A stretch of DNA of 64,000 nucleotides from Homarus americanus (lineage: Eukaryota > Arthropoda > Malacostraca > Decapoda > Nephropidae): NCBI RefSeq assembly GCF_018991925.1, contig NW_024752024.1, forward strand, positions 36,405 to 100,404. The letters are read 5' to 3'. Below, piece after piece: positions 1-17,235 of the stretch. Every line of letters starts with the position of its first letter. Within the stretch, counting starts at the first letter, position 1. The notes under the pieces are model-generated. The model saw only the letters and a list, made by a program, of their open reading frames with translations, had not been told where the DNA came from and searched no databases. Position numbers and translations under genes: made by a program.

Positions 1-639
1 TAGACAGATTCATACATGCACAAATAGACAATATGGCAACTAACATGACAGAGAGATAGACAGACAGCTGACTGACTGGTTCACATTAGACAAACAGGCA
101 GACACACGCCAACAACGGATAAGACAGACAGATTTGACGACACAAAGAGTACAGACGAGCTTACAGTCAAACACGGCGCAGACGAACAGACAGTTGGGAT
201 GGCAATAGACAGGACGGATAGACTTGAGACAGATTAGAAGGCATTTATAAACAAGAATAACACTAAACTGACCATAGCTGCGTCAGTGGGGGTAGGAGGT
301 CTTACATCCACCGGCGCAAATAATAAGACGGATTGAAAACTAACACCCTCGCGCGGAAAGAACATCGATGGTCGGTCAGTCATGTGAGATGGGCCTAAAA
401 CTGACTAACGTAGATGATGACTATGATGACTTAACACAGGTGATGACTTAAGCAGATGGTGACTAATATAACCAGGATCAAGGTCACTTCTCTTCATAAT
501 ATAATTTATCTCGGAATGATCATCGACGATTCATAATATTATTTATTTAACCTCTCCTTATGACGAACATTTCTTTAACTAATTATTCTAAAATTTATTC
601 TATACCTTCCTATAGTATATTAGATACTGTAAGTATCAC
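1..639. other. Non-satellite left flank, GACA/TAGA-rich
   Basis: No gene is supported here. The first 250 bases hold scattered, impure GACA/TAGA/GACAGACAG runs. From about 405 to 465 there is a GATGA-rich stretch (gatgatgactatgatgac and similar), and the last 150 bases are AT-rich. The satellite starts abruptly at 640 after an AT-rich spacer. Short pieces near 475 (ataaccaggatc) faintly resemble array units, but the match is too short to call. Confidence 0.6.
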
Positions 640-2700
640 AACCACGACCATGATTATAACGACCATGATTATAACAACCACGACCATGATTATAACAACC
701 ACGACCATGATTATAACAACCACGACCATGATTATAACAACCACGACTATGATTATAACAACAACGCCCATGATTATAACAACCACGACCATGATTATAA
801 CAACCACGACCATGATTATAACAACCAGGACCATGATTATAACAACCACGACCATGATTATAACAACCACGACCATGATTATAACAACCACGACCATGAT
901 TATAACAACCAGGACCATGATTATAACAACCACGACCATGATTATAACAACCACGACCATGATTATAACAACCACGACCATGATTATAACAACCACGACC
1001 ATGATTATAACAACCACGACCATGATTATAACAACCACGACCATGATTATAACAACCACGACCATGATTATAACAACCACGACCATGATTATAACAACCA
1101 GGACCATAATTTTAACAACCACGACCATGATTATAACAACCAGACCATGATTATAACAACCACGACCATGATTATAACAACCACGACCATGATTATAACA
1201 ACCACGACCATGATTATAACAACCAGGACCATGATTATAACAACCACGACCATGATTATAACAACAACGACCATGATTATAACAACCACGACCATGATTA
1301 TAACAAACCACGACCATGATTATAACAACCAGGACCATGATTATAACAACAACGACCATGATTATAACAACCACGACCATGATTATAACAACCAGACCAT
1401 GATTATAACAACCATGACCATGATTATAACAACCACGACCATGATTATAACAACCACGACCATGATTATAACAGCCAGACCATGATTATAACAACCACGA
1501 CCATGATTATAACAACCACGGCTATGATTATAACAACCACGACCATGATTATAACAACCACGACCATGATTATAACAACCACGACCATGATTATAACAAC
1601 CACGACCATGATTATAACAACCACGACCATGATTATAACAACCACGATCATGATTATAACAACCACGACCATGATTATAACAACAACGACCATGATTATA
1701 ACAACCAGGACCATGATTATAACAACCAGGACCATGATTATAACAACACCGACCATGATTATAACAACCACGACCATGATTATAACAACCACGACCATGA
1801 TTATAACAACCAGGACCATGATTATAACAACAACGACCATGATTATAACAACCACGACCATGATTATAACAACCACGGCTATGATTATAACAACCAGGAC
1901 CATGATTATAACAACAACGACCATGATTATAACAACGACCATGATTATAACAACCACGCTATGATTATACAACCACGGCTATGATTATAACAACCACGAC
2001 CATGATTATAACAACCACGACTATGATTATAACAACCACGACCATGATTATAACAACCACGACCATGATTATAACAACCACGACCATGATTATAACAACC
2101 AGAACCATGATTATAACAACCAGACCATGATTATAACAACGACCATGATTATAACAACCACGACCATGATTATAACAACCAGGACCATGATTATAACAAC
2201 CAGGACCATGATTATAACAACAACGACCATGATTATAACAACCACGACCATGATTATAACAACCACGACCATGATTATAACAACCACGACTTTGATTAAA
2301 ACAACCACGAATATGATTATAACAACCAGGACCATGATTATAACAACCCGAATATGATTATAACAACCACGACCATGATTATAACAAACCACGACCATGA
2401 TTATAACAACCACGACCATGATTATAACAACAACGACCATGATTATAACAACCACGGCTATGATTATAACAACCACGACCATGATTATAACAACCAAACC
2501 ATGATTATAACAACCACGACCATGATTATAACAACCACGACCATGATTATAACAACCACGACCATGATTATAACAACAACGACCATGATTATAACAACCA
2601 CGACCATGATTATAACAACCACGACCATGATTATAACAACCACGGCTATGATTATAATAACCAGGACCATGATTATAACCAGGACCATGATTACTTAACA
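640..2700. repeat. Array block A: nearly pure 21-bp units
   Basis: Almost every unit is the consensus or differs by one substitution (caggacc, caacgacc, ggctatg). Few indels occur. The CCGCCAG variant is absent, and the TATGATCATA palindrome typical of later blocks is missing. This is the most homogeneous part of the array, which suggests recent unequal exchange or amplification, or simply the best consensus quality. Confidence 0.8.
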
Positions 2701-5700
2701 ACCAGGACCATGATTATAACAACCACGACCATGATTATAACAACCAGGACCATGATTATAACAACCGACCGCCAGTTATAACAACGACCAGTTATAACAA
2801 CCGACCATGATTATAACAACCAGGACTGATTACCAACAACCACGACCATGATTATAACAACCACGACCATGATTATAACAACCACGGCTATGATTATAGC
2901 AACCACGACCATGATTATAACAACCACGACCATGATTATAACAACCGACCATGATTATAACAACCAGGACGATGATTACGCAACAACCACGACCATGATT
3001 ATAACAACCGACCATGATTATAACAACCAGGACCATATTGATTATAACAACCGACCATGATTATAACAACCACGACCATGATTATAACAACCAGGACCAC
3101 GATTATAACAACAACGACCATGATTATAACAACCACGACCATGATTATAACAACCAGGATATGATTATAACAACCACGACCATGATTATAACAACCAGGA
3201 CCATGATTATAACACCGACCATGATTATAACAGCAGGACCATGATTATAACAACCGGGACCGCCAATTATAACCGACCATGATTATAACAACCACGACCA
3301 TGATTATAACAACCGACCATGATTGCATAACAACCGGAACCGCAATTATAACAACCAGGACCGCAGTTATAACAACAACGACCATGATTATAACAACCAC
3401 GACCATGATTATAACAACCAGGACCATGATTATAACAACCAGGACCATGAATATAACAACAACGACCATGATTATAACCACGACCATGATTATAACAACC
3501 ACAGCTATTATTATAACCAGGACCATGTTTATAACAGCAACGACCATGATTATAACAACCGACCATGATTATAACAACCACGGCTATGATTGCATAACAA
3601 CCACGGCTATGATTATAACAACCGACCATGATTACTAACAACCACGACTATGATTATAACAACCACGACCGCCTGATTATAACAACCACGACCATGATTA
3701 TAACAACCGATACGTTACCAACAACCGACCATGATTATAACAACCACGACCGCCCGATTATAACAGCAACGACCATGATTATAACAACCACGACCTTGAT
3801 TATAACAACCACGACCATGATTATAACAACCGACCATGATTACTGTAAATAACACGACCATGATTATAACAACCAGGACCATGATTATAACAACCAGGAC
3901 CGCCAGTTATAACAACCAGGACCATGATTATAACAGCCAGGACCATGATTATAACAACCAGGACCATGATTATAACAACCAGGACCATGATTATAGCAAC
4001 CGGCTATGATTATAACAACAACGACCATGATTATAGCAACCACGGCTATGATTATAACAACCAGGACCGCCAGTTACGCAACCACGACCATGATTATAAC
4101 AACCACGACCATGATTATAACAACCACGACCATGATTATAACAACCAGGACCATGATTATAACAACAACGACGCGGTGATTATAACAGCCACGGCTATGG
4201 TTACCAGCAACCACGACCATGATTATAACAACCACGACCGCGAATTATAACAACCACGACCGCCAGTTATAACAACCATGACCATGATTATAACAACAAC
4301 GACCATGATCATAACAACCACGACCATGATTATAACAACCACGACCATGATTGCAACAAGCACGACCGCCAGTTATAACAACCACGGCTTTGATTAAAAC
4401 AACCACGAATATGATTATAACAACCGGGACCATGATTATAACAACCGACCATGATTATAACAACCGACCATGATTATAACAACCGACCGCTGATTATAAC
4501 AACCACGACCATGATTATAACAACAACGACCGCCAGTTATAACAACCACGTCTATGATTATAACAACCACGACCATGATTATAACAACCACGACCATGAT
4601 TATAACAACCGACCATGATTACTAACAACCACGACCATGATGATTATAACAGCCACGACCATGATTACCAACAGCCACGACCATGATTATAACAACAACG
4701 ACCATGATTATAACAACCGCAATATGATTATAACAACCACGACCATGATTATAACAACCCGACCATGATTATAGAACCAGGACCGCCAGTTATAACAACC
4801 ACGAATATGATTATAACAACCGACCATGATTATAACAACCAGGACCATGATTATAACAACCAGGACCATGATTACGCATTAACCAGGACCATGATTATAA
4901 CAACCAGGACCATGATTATAACAACCAGGACCATGATTATAACAACCACGACCATGATTATAACAACCGACCATGATTATAACAACCGGTACCATGATTA
5001 CAACAACAACGACCGCCAGTTAACAGCCACGGCTATGATTATAACAACCGACCATGATTATAACAACCACGACCATGATTATAACAACGGGACCATGATT
5101 ATAACAACCAGGACCATGATTATAACGCTTAACGACCATATTATAACAACCACGGCTATGATTATAACAGCGACCATGATTATAACAACCAGGACCATGA
5201 TTATAACAACCGGGACCATGATTATAACAACGACCATGATTATAACAACCGACCATGATTATAACAACCACGACAATGATTATAACAACCACGACCATGA
5301 TTATAACAACCACGACTTTGATTCGCGCAACCACGAATATGATTATAGCAACCACGAATATGATTATAACAACCACGACCATGATTATAACAACACGACC
5401 ATGATTATAACAACCACGACCATGATTATAACAACCAGGATACATGATTATAACAACCACGACCATGATTATAACCAACCACGACCATGTTTTATAACAA
5501 CCGACCATGATTATAACAACCACGACCATGATTATAACAACCGACCATGATTATAACAACCACGACCATGATTGCCAACAACCCACGACCATGATTATAA
5601 CAGCCAGGACCATGATTATAACAGCCGACCGCCAGTTATAACAACCGACCATGATTATAGCCAACAACGACCATGATTATAACAGCCACGGCTATGATTG

Positions 5701-8700
5701 TAACAACCACGACCATGATTATAACAACCACGACCATGATTATAACAACCAGGACCATGATTATAACAACCAGGACCATGATTATAACAACAACGACCAT
5801 GATTATAACAACCACGGCTATGATTATAACAACCACGACCATGATTAACAACCACGACCATGATTATAACAACCGACTTTATTATAACAACCACGAATAT
5901 GATTATAACAACCACGAATATGATTATAACAACCACGACCATGATTATAACAACCGACCATGATTATAACAATCACGACCAAGATTAACGCTTAACGACC
6001 ATGATTATAACAACCACGGCTATGATTATAACAACCACGACCGCCAGTTATAACAACCACTACCATGATTATAATAACCACGACCATGATTATAAAACCA
6101 CGACCATGATTATAACAACCACGACCATGATTATGCTTAACAACGACCATGATTATACCAACAACGACCATGATTATAACAACCGGCTATGATTATAACA
6201 ACCACGACCATATTGTAACTACCATTGCCAGTTACCAGCAACCACATGCATGATTATAACAGCCACGAATATGATTATAACAACCACGACCATGATTATA
6301 ACAACCGACCATGATTGTAACAACCAGGACCGTGATTATAACAACAACGACCATGATTATAACAACCGGCTGTGATTATAACAACCACGACCATGATTAT
6401 AACAACCACGACCATGATTATAACAACCAGGTTCGCGAATTCGCAAACAGCCAGGACCGCGATTATATGGCCACGACCATGATTATAACAACCCAGGACC
6501 ATGATTATAACAACCGACCGCCAGTTATAACAACCAGGACCGCGATTATAACAACCACGACCATGATTATAACAACCAGGACCATGATTATAGCAACCAT
6601 TGCCAATTATAACAACCAGGACCATGATTAGCAACAACCACGACCGCCAGTTATAACAACAACGACCATGATTATAACAACCACGGCTATGATTATATAG
6701 CCAGGACCATGATTATAACAACCCGACCATGATTATAACAACCAGGACCATGATTATAACAACAACGACCATGATTATAACAACCACAGCTATGATTATA
6801 ACAACGACCATGATTATAACAACCGACCATGATTATAACAACCAGGACCATGATTATAACCATGACCATGAGTATAACAACAACGACCATGGTGCCGTAA
6901 CCACGGCTGTAGTATAACAACCACGACCATGATTATAACAACCAGGACCATGATTATAACAACCAGGACCATGATTATAACAACAACGACCATGATTATA
7001 ACAACCACGAATATGATTATAACAACCGAGTACCATGATTATAACAACCCCGAATATGATTATAACAACCGACCATGATTATAACAACCGGCCATGATTA
7101 TAGCAACCACGACCATGATTATAACAACAACGACCATGATTATAACAACCACGGCTATGATTATATAACCACGACCGCGGTGCAGCAACCGACCATGATT
7201 ATAACAACCGACCATGATTATAACAACCGACCATGATTATAGCCACAACCATGATTATAACAACCACGACCATGATTATAACAACAACGACCATGATTAT
7301 AACAGCCACGGCTATGATTATAACAACCACGACCATGATTACCAACAACCGACCATGATTATAACAACCACGACCATGATTATAACCAACACGAATATGA
7401 TCATAACAACCACGGCCATGATTATAACAACCAGGACCATGATTATAACAACCAGGACCATGATTAAAACAACCGGGACCGCGTTATAACAACCACGACC
7501 GCCAGTTATAACAGCGACCATGATTTAACAACCGGTACCATGATTATAACAACGCGTATGATTATAACAACCACGGCTGCTGAAGTTATAACAACCACGA
7601 CCATGATTATAACAACCACGACCATGATTATAACAACCAGGACCGCGATTATAACAACCAGGACCGCAGTTATCAACCACGACCATGATTATAACAACAA
7701 CGACCATGATTATAACAACCACGGCTATGATTATAACAACCGACCATGATTATAACAACCGACCATGATTATAACAACCACGACTGAAGTTATAACAACC
7801 ACGAATATGATTATAACATACGAATATGATTATAACAACCACGACCATGATTAACAACCACGACCATGATTGGCAACAACCGACCGCGGAGATTATAACA
7901 ACAACGACCATGATTATAACAACCGGCTATGATTATAACAACCACGACCGCCAGTTATAACAACCACGACCATGATTATAACAACCACGACCATGATTAT
8001 AACAACCGACCATGATTATAACAACCGACCATGATTAACAACCACGACCATGATTATAACAACAACGACCATGATTATAACAACCACGGCTATGATTATA
8101 ACAACCGATAGTTATAACAACCACCACCATGATTATAACAACCACGACCATGATTATAACAACCGAATATGATTATAACAACCCGACCATGATTATAACA
8201 ACCAGGACCATGATTATAACAACCGGGACCGCCAGTTATAACAACCAGGACCGCCGGTTACATAACAACCAGGACCGCGAGTTATAACAACCAGGACCAT
8301 GATTATAACAACCACGACCATGATTATAACAACCACGACCGCGGAATTATAACAACCACGACCATGATTGCTGTAGCAACGACCATGATTACTTAACAAC
8401 CACGGCTATGATTATAACAACCACGACCATGATTATAACAACCACGACCATGATTACGCGCCAGGACCATGATTATAACCAGGACCATGATTATAACAGC
8501 AACGACCATGATTATAACAACCGCAGCTGTAGTTACAACAACCACGACCATGATTATAACAACCACGACCATGATTATAACAACCCGACTTTGATTATAA
8601 CAACACGAATATGTTTATAACAACCACGAATATGATTATAACAACCACGACCGCTGATTATAACGACCATGATTATAACAACCACGACCATGATTATAAC

Positions 8701-10330
8701 AACAACGACCATGATTATAACAACCACGACTATGATTATAACAACCGACCATGATTATAACAACCGACCGACCACATTATAACAACAACGACCATGATTA
8801 TAAACCACGACCGCGAGTTATAACAACCGACCATGATTATAACAACCACGGAAAATATGGTTATAACAACCACGACCATGATTATAACCACGACCATGAT
8901 TATAACAACCAGGACCGCGATTATAACCACGACCATGATTATAACAACCAGGACCGCCAGTTATAACAACAACGACCGCGAGTTATAACAACCACGGCTA
9001 TGATTATAACAACCACGACCATGATTATAACAACCGACCATGATTATAACAACCAGGACCGCCAGTTATAACAACAACGACCATGATTATAACAACCACG
9101 GCTATGATTATAACAACCACGACCATGATTATAACAACCACGACCATGATTATAACCGACTTTGATTATAACAACCACGAATATGATTATAACCAACCAC
9201 GAATATGATTATAACAACCGACCATGATTATAACAACGACCGCGATTATAATCACGACCAAGATTATAACAACGACCATGATTATAGCAACCACGGCTAT
9301 GATTATAACAACCACGACCATGATTTATAACCCACTACCGCCAGTTATAATAACCACGACCATGATTATAAAAAGCCACGACCATGATTATAACAACCAC
9401 GACCATGATTATAGCAACGCTGACCATGATTATACCAACAACGACCATGATTATAACAACCACGGCTGTAGTTATAACAACCACGACCATGATTATAACT
9501 GCCGACCATGATTATAACAACCACGACCATGATTATAACAACCACGAATATGATTATAACCACGACCGCCAGTAAACAACCACGACCATGGTTATAACAA
9601 CCAGGACCATGATTATAACAACAACGACCATGATTATAACAACCCACGGCATGGTGCGCAACAACCGACCGCGGTTATAACAACCGACCATGATTATAAC
9701 AACCAGGACCATGATTATAACAACCAGGACCATGATTATAACAACCACGACCATGATTATAACAACCAGGACCATGATTATAACAACCGACCATGATTAT
9801 AACAGCAGGACCATGATTATAGCAACCAGGACCATGATTATAACAACCAGGACCATGATTATAACAGCCGCGGCTATGATTATAACAACCAGGACCATGA
9901 TTATGCTGCCGACCATGATTATAACAACAACGACCATGATTATAACAACCACGGCTATGATTATAACAACCGGGACCATGATTATAACAACCGACCATGA
10001 TTATAATAACAACCAGGACCATGATTATAACAACAACGACCATGATTATAACAACCACGGCTATGATTATAACAACCGACCATGATTATAACAACCACGA
10101 CCATGATTATAACAACCAGGACCATGATTATAACCATGACCATGGTATAACAACAAACGACCATGATTATATCAACCACGTATGATTATAACAACCACGA
10201 CCATGATTATAACAACCAGGACCGCCAATTATAACAACCAGGACCGCCAGTTACAACAACCACAACCATGATTATATCACCCACGACCATGATTATAACC
10301 ACCACGACCATGATTATAACAACCACGACC
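2700..10330. repeat. Array block B: units with CCGCCAG and 2-bp-loss variants
   Basis: The same 21-bp unit continues, but two variant types become frequent. One is aaccgacc, a 19-bp unit that has lost ac. The other replaces the atgat of the unit by gccagt, giving gaccgccagttataac (first at about 2768, then repeatedly to about 10,250), with relatives gaccgcgattataac and gaccgcggttataac. Isolated insertions such as gcttaacgacc (5125, 5990) and ttcgcgaattcgc (6430) also occur. No gene is present. Confidence 0.75.
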
Positions 10331-13300
10331 ATAATTATAACAACCACAACCATGTTATAACAACCACGACCATGATTATAACAACCACGACCATGATTCT
10401 AACAACCACGACCATGATTATAGCAACCACGACCATGATTATAACAACCACGACCATGATTGTAGAAACCACGGCCATGATTATAACAACCACGGCCATG
10501 ATTATTACAACTACGAACTTGATTATAACAACCACGACCATGATTATAACAACCACAACTGTGATCATAGCCACGACCATAATTATAACACCCACGACCA
10601 TTATTATAGAAACCACGACCATGATTATAACAACCACGACCATGATTTTACAACCACGACTGTGATAATAGCCACGACCATAATTATGACAACAACGACC
10701 ATTGATTATAAAAACCACGACTATGATTATAACAACTACACCATGATTATAACTACCACGACTATGATCATAACCACGACCACGACTATAACAGCCACGA
10801 CTATGATCATAGCCACGACCATAATTATAACAACAACGACCATGATTATAACTATCACGACTATGATCATAACCACGACAATGATTCTAACAACCACGAC
10901 CATGATTATAACCACTATGACTATGATTATAACAACTACACTATGATTATAACTACCACGACTATGATCATAACCACGACCATGATTCTAGCAACCACGA
11001 CCACGATTATAGCAACCACGACCATGATTATAACAACCACGACAATGATTGAAGAAACCACGGCCGTGATTAGAACAACCACGACCATGATTATAACAAC
11101 CACGAGCACGATTATAACAACCACGACCATGACCATAGCCACGACCTTAAATATAACACCCACGACCATGATTATAGAAACCATGTCCATATTTATAACA
11201 ACCACGACCATGATTATAACAACCACGACCATGATTATAGCAACAACGACTATGATCATAGCCACGACCATAATTATAACAACAACGACCACGATTATAA
11301 AAACCACGACAATGATTATAACAACCACACCATGATTATAACTTCCACGACTTTGATCATAACCTCGACCATGATTCTAACACCACGACCATGATTATCA
11401 CAACCACGACCATGATTATAACAACCATGACCATGATTGTAGAAACCACGACCATGATTATAACAACCACGACCATGATTATAACAACCACAACTATGAT
11501 CATCGCCACGACCTTAATTATAACAACAACGGCCATGATTATAACACCTACGACAATGATCATAAACCACGGGCATGATCATAACGACAACCATGATTAT
11601 AACAACCACGACCATCATAACAACCACGACTATGATCATAACCACGACCATGATTCTTACAACCACGACCATGATTATAGCAACCACGACCATGATTATA
11701 ACAACCACACCATGATTATAACAACCACGACTATGATCATAACCACGACCATGATTATAACAACCACGACTATGATCATAACCACAACCATGATTATAAC
11801 AACCACGATCATGATTATAACAACCACACCATGATTATAACTTCCACGACTATGATCATAACCTCGACCATGATTCTAACAACCACGACCATGATTATCA
11901 CAACCACGACCATGATTATAACAACCATGACCATGATTGCAGAAACCACGACCATGATTATAAAAACCACACCATATTATAACAACCACGACCATGATTA
12001 TACAACCACGACCATGATTGTAGAAACCACGACCATGATTATAACAACCACGACCATGATTATAACAACCACAACTATGATCATAACCACGACCTTAATT
12101 ATAACAACAACGGCCATGATTATAACAACCACGACAATGTTTGTAGTAAAAGCGACCATGATTATAACAACCACGACCATGATTATAACAACCACAATCT
12201 TGATTATAACAACCACTACCATGATTATAACAACCACGACCATGATTATAACAACCACGACCATGATTATAACAACCTCACCATGATTATAACTACCACG
12301 ACTATGATCATAACCACGACGATGATTCTAACAACCACGACCATGATTATAACAGCCACGACAATGATGATAACAACCACGACCATGATTGTAGAAACCA
12401 CGACCATGACTATAACAACCACGACCATCATTATAACAACCACGAACATGATTATAACAACAACGACCATGATTATAAGTCCCACGACTATGATCATAAC
12501 CACGACCATGATTCTAACAACCACGACCATGATTATAACCACCACGACTATGATCATAACCACGACCAAAATTATAACAACCACGGCAATGATTATAACA
12601 ACCACGACAATGATTATAACAACCACGACCATGATTATATCAGCAACGACCATGATTATAACAACCACGACCATGATTATAACATCCACAACCAGTTTAT
12701 AACAACCACGACCATGATTATAACAACCACACCATGATTGTAACAACCACGACTATGATCATAACAACGACCATGATCATAACAACGACTATGATCATAA
12801 CCACAACCATGATTATAACAACCACGACTATGATCATAACCACGACCATGTTTATAACAACCACAACCATGATTTTAACAACCACGACCATGATCATAAC
12901 ACCCACTACCATGATTATAGAAACCATGACCATAATTATAACAACCACGACCATGATTATAACAACCACGACCATGATTATAACAACCACGACTATGATC
13001 ATAGCCACGACCATAATTATAACAACAACGACCATGATTATCAAAACCACCACTATGATTATAGCAACCACACCATGATTATACCTAACACGACTATCAT
13101 CATAACCACGACCATGATTATGATTATAACAACCACGACTATGATCATAACTACAACCATGATTATAACAACCACGATCATGATTATTACAACCACGACC
13201 ATGATTATAACACCCACGACTATGATGATAACCACGACCATGATTATAACAACCACGACCATGATTATAACCACCACGACCAAGATTATAACAACCACGA

Positions 13301-14364
13301 CTATGATTATAACAACCACGACCATGATTATAACAACCACGACAATGATTATAACAACCGTGACTATGATTATATCACCGACGACCATGATTATAACAAC
13401 CACTACTATGATTATAACAACCACGACCATGATCAATATAATCACAACCATGATTATAACAACCAAGACCATGAATATAACAATCACGACTAAGATCATA
13501 CCCACGACCATGATTATAAAACCACGGCCATGATTATAACATCGACGACGATGATCACAACAACCACGACCATGATTATATCACCACGACCATGATTATA
13601 ACAACCACGACCATGATTATAACAACCACAACCATGTTATAACAACCACCACCATGATTATAACAACCACACCATGATTATAAATACTACGACTATGATC
13701 ATAACCACGACCATGATTATAACAACCACGATCAAGATTATAACAACCACGACCATGATTTTAACACCCACGACTATGATCATATCCAGGACCATGATTA
13801 TAACAACCACGACCATGATTATAACAACCACGACCAAGATTATAACAACCACAACTATGATTATAACAACCACGATCATGATTATAACAACCACGACTAT
13901 GATTATAACACCCACGACTATGATCATAACCAGGACCATGATTATAACAACCACGACCATGATTGTAGAAACCACGGCCATGATTATAACAACCACGACC
14001 ATGATTATATCAACCACGACTACGATCATAGCCACGACCATAATTATAACAACCACGACCATGATTATAACCACCACGACTATGATCATAGCCACGACCA
14101 TAATAACAACGACCATGATTATAACTATCACGACTATGATCAAAACCACGACCATGATTCTAACAAGCACGACCATGATTATAACCACCACGACTATGAT
14201 CATATCCACGACCATAATAACAACGACCATGATTATAAAAACCACGACTATGATTATAAGAACTACGACCATGATTATAACAAAAATGACTATGATTATA
14301 ACAACTATGACTATGATTATATCACCCACGACCATGATTATAACACCTACGACTATCATCAAAA

Positions 14365-15150
14365 ACCACGGGCATGATCATAACCACGACCATGATTATA
14401 ACACCCACGACCATCATTATAACAAACACAACCAACAGTATAACAACCACGACTATGATCAGAGCCACGACCATAATTATAACAACAACGACCATGATTA
14501 TAACTACCACGACCAACATTATAACAACCACGACTATGATCAGAGCCACGACCATAATTATAACAACAACGACCATGATTTTAACTACCACGACTATGAT
14601 TATAACAACCACGAACATGATTATAACAACCACGACTATGATCATAGCCGCGACGGTAATTATAACAACCACGACAATGATTATAGAAACCACGTGTATG
14701 ATTATAACAACCACGACCATGATTATAACAACCACGATCATGATTATGACAACAACGACTATGATCATCGCCACGACCATAATTATAATAACAACGACCA
14801 CGATTGTAAAAACCACGACTATGATCATAACCACGACCACGATTCTAACAACCACGACCATGATTTTCACAACCACGATCATGATTATAACAACCAAGAC
14901 CATGATTATAGAAACCACGACCATGATTATAACAACTACGAACATGATTATAACTACCACGACCATGATTATAACAACCACGAATATGATTATGGCCACG
15001 ACCAAAATTATAACAACAACGACAATGATTCTAACAACCACGACCATGATTGTAGAAACCACGACCATGATTATAACAACCACGACCATGATTATAACAA
15101 CCACGACCATGATAATAACAACTACGACCATGATTATAACAACCACACTA
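14365..15150. repeat. Higher-order repeat copy 1
   Basis: This is an ordered variant string: ccacgggcatgatc, accaacagtataac, two gatcagagcc units, gacggtaattataac (about 14,650), gaaaccacgtgtatg (about 14,690) and gatcatcgcc (about 14,765). The same order and spacing recur from about 18,970, roughly 4.6 kb downstream. A shorter relative at about 16,950 keeps the first part and diverges after about 17,230. Confidence 0.75.
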
Positions 15151-16949
15151 TGATTATAACTACCACGACTATGATCATAACATCGACCATGATTCTAACA
15201 ACCACGACCATGATTATGACAACCACGACCATGATTAAAACAACCACGACCAAGATTATAACAACCACGACCATGATTATAATAACCACGACCATGATTA
15301 TAAGAACCACAACTATGATCATAGCCACGACCATAATTATAACACCCACGACCATGATTATAGAAACCACGACTATGATCATAGCCACGACCATAATTAT
15401 AACAACAACGTCCATGATTATAACAACCACGACCATGATTGCAGAAACCACGACCATGATTATAACAACCACGACCATGATTCTAACAACCACAACCATG
15501 ATTATAACAACCACGACCATGATTATAACAACCACGACCATGATTATAACAACCACGACCATGATAATAACAACTACGACCATGATTATAACAACCACAA
15601 TTCATGATTATAATTACTACGACTATGATCATAGCATCGACCATGATTCTAACAACCACGACCATGATTATGACAACCACGACCATGATTATAGCAACCA
15701 CGACCATGATTATAACAACCACGACCATAATTATAACAACAACGACCATGATTATAAAAACCACGACTATGATTATAACAATTACGACCATGATTATAAC
15801 AACCACGACCATGATTAAAACAACCACGAACATGATTATAACAACCACGACCATGATTATAACTACCACGAATATGATCATAACCACGACCATGATTCTA
15901 ACAACCACGACCATGATTATAACCACCACGACCAGGATCATAGCCACGACCATGATTATAACAACCTCAACTATGATCATAGCCACGACCATAATTATAA
16001 CAACAACGACCATGATTATAAATACCACGACTACGATTATAACAACCACGACCATGATTATAACAACCACGACAATCATTATAACAACCACGACCACGAT
16101 TATAACAACCACGACCATGATTATATCACCCACAACCATGATTATAGCAACCACTACTATGATTATAACAAACACGAACATGATTATAACAACCACGACA
16201 ATTATTATAACAACCACGACCTCGATTATAACAACCACGACCATGATTATATCACCCACGACCATGATTATAACAACCACGACCAAGATTATAACAACCA
16301 CGACCATGATTATAACAACCACGACCAAGATTATAACAAACACGACTTTGATTATAACAACCAGGACCTTGATTATATCAACCACGACCACGATTATAAC
16401 ACCCACGACCATGATTATACCAACCAAGACTATGATCATAACCACGATCATGATTATAACAACCGCGACGATGATTACAACAACCACGGCCATTATTATA
16501 ACAATAACAACCATGTTATAACAACCACGACCATGATTATAACAACCACACCATGATTATAACTACTAGGACTATGATCATAACCACGACCATGATTATA
16601 ACAACCACGACTATGATCAAAACCACAACCATGATTATAACAACCACGATCAAGATTATAACAACCACGACCATGATTTTAACACCCACGACTATGATCA
16701 TATCCAGGACCATGATTATAACAACCACGACCATGATTCTAACAAGCACGACCATGATTATAACCACCACGACTATGATCATAGCCACGACCATAATTAT
16801 AACAACAACGACCATGATTATAAAAACCACGACTATGATTATTAGAACTACGACCATGATTATAACAAAAATGACTATGATTATAACAACTATGACTATG
16901 ATTATATCACCCACGACCATGATTATAACACCTACGACTATCATCAAAA

Positions 16950-17235
16950 ACCACGGGCATGATCATAACCACGACCATGATTATAACACCCACGACCATC
17001 ATTATAACAAACACGACCAACAGTATAACAACCACGACTATGATCAGAGCCACGACCATAATTATAACAACAACGACCATGATTATAACTACCACGACCA
17101 ACATTATAACAACCACGACTTTGATCAGAGCCACGACCATAATTATAACAACAACGACCATGATTTTAACTACCACGACTATGATTATAACAACCACGAC
17201 CATGATTATAACAACTACGACTATGATCATGCAAA
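16950..17235. repeat. Higher-order repeat copy 2 (short)
   Basis: It carries the ccacgggcatgatc, accaacagtataac and double gatcagagcc string seen at 14,365 and 18,970. It then breaks off near 17,235 at an atypical gcaaataaggacctaa sequence, which looks like a recombination or deletion junction. Confidence 0.65.

Noticed and set aside
13674..15818. Selection for coding inferred from indels in multiples of three
   Set aside because: Loss of aca is a single recurrent unit variant spread by amplification. The same open frame crosses a register change, so no reading frame is being conserved.
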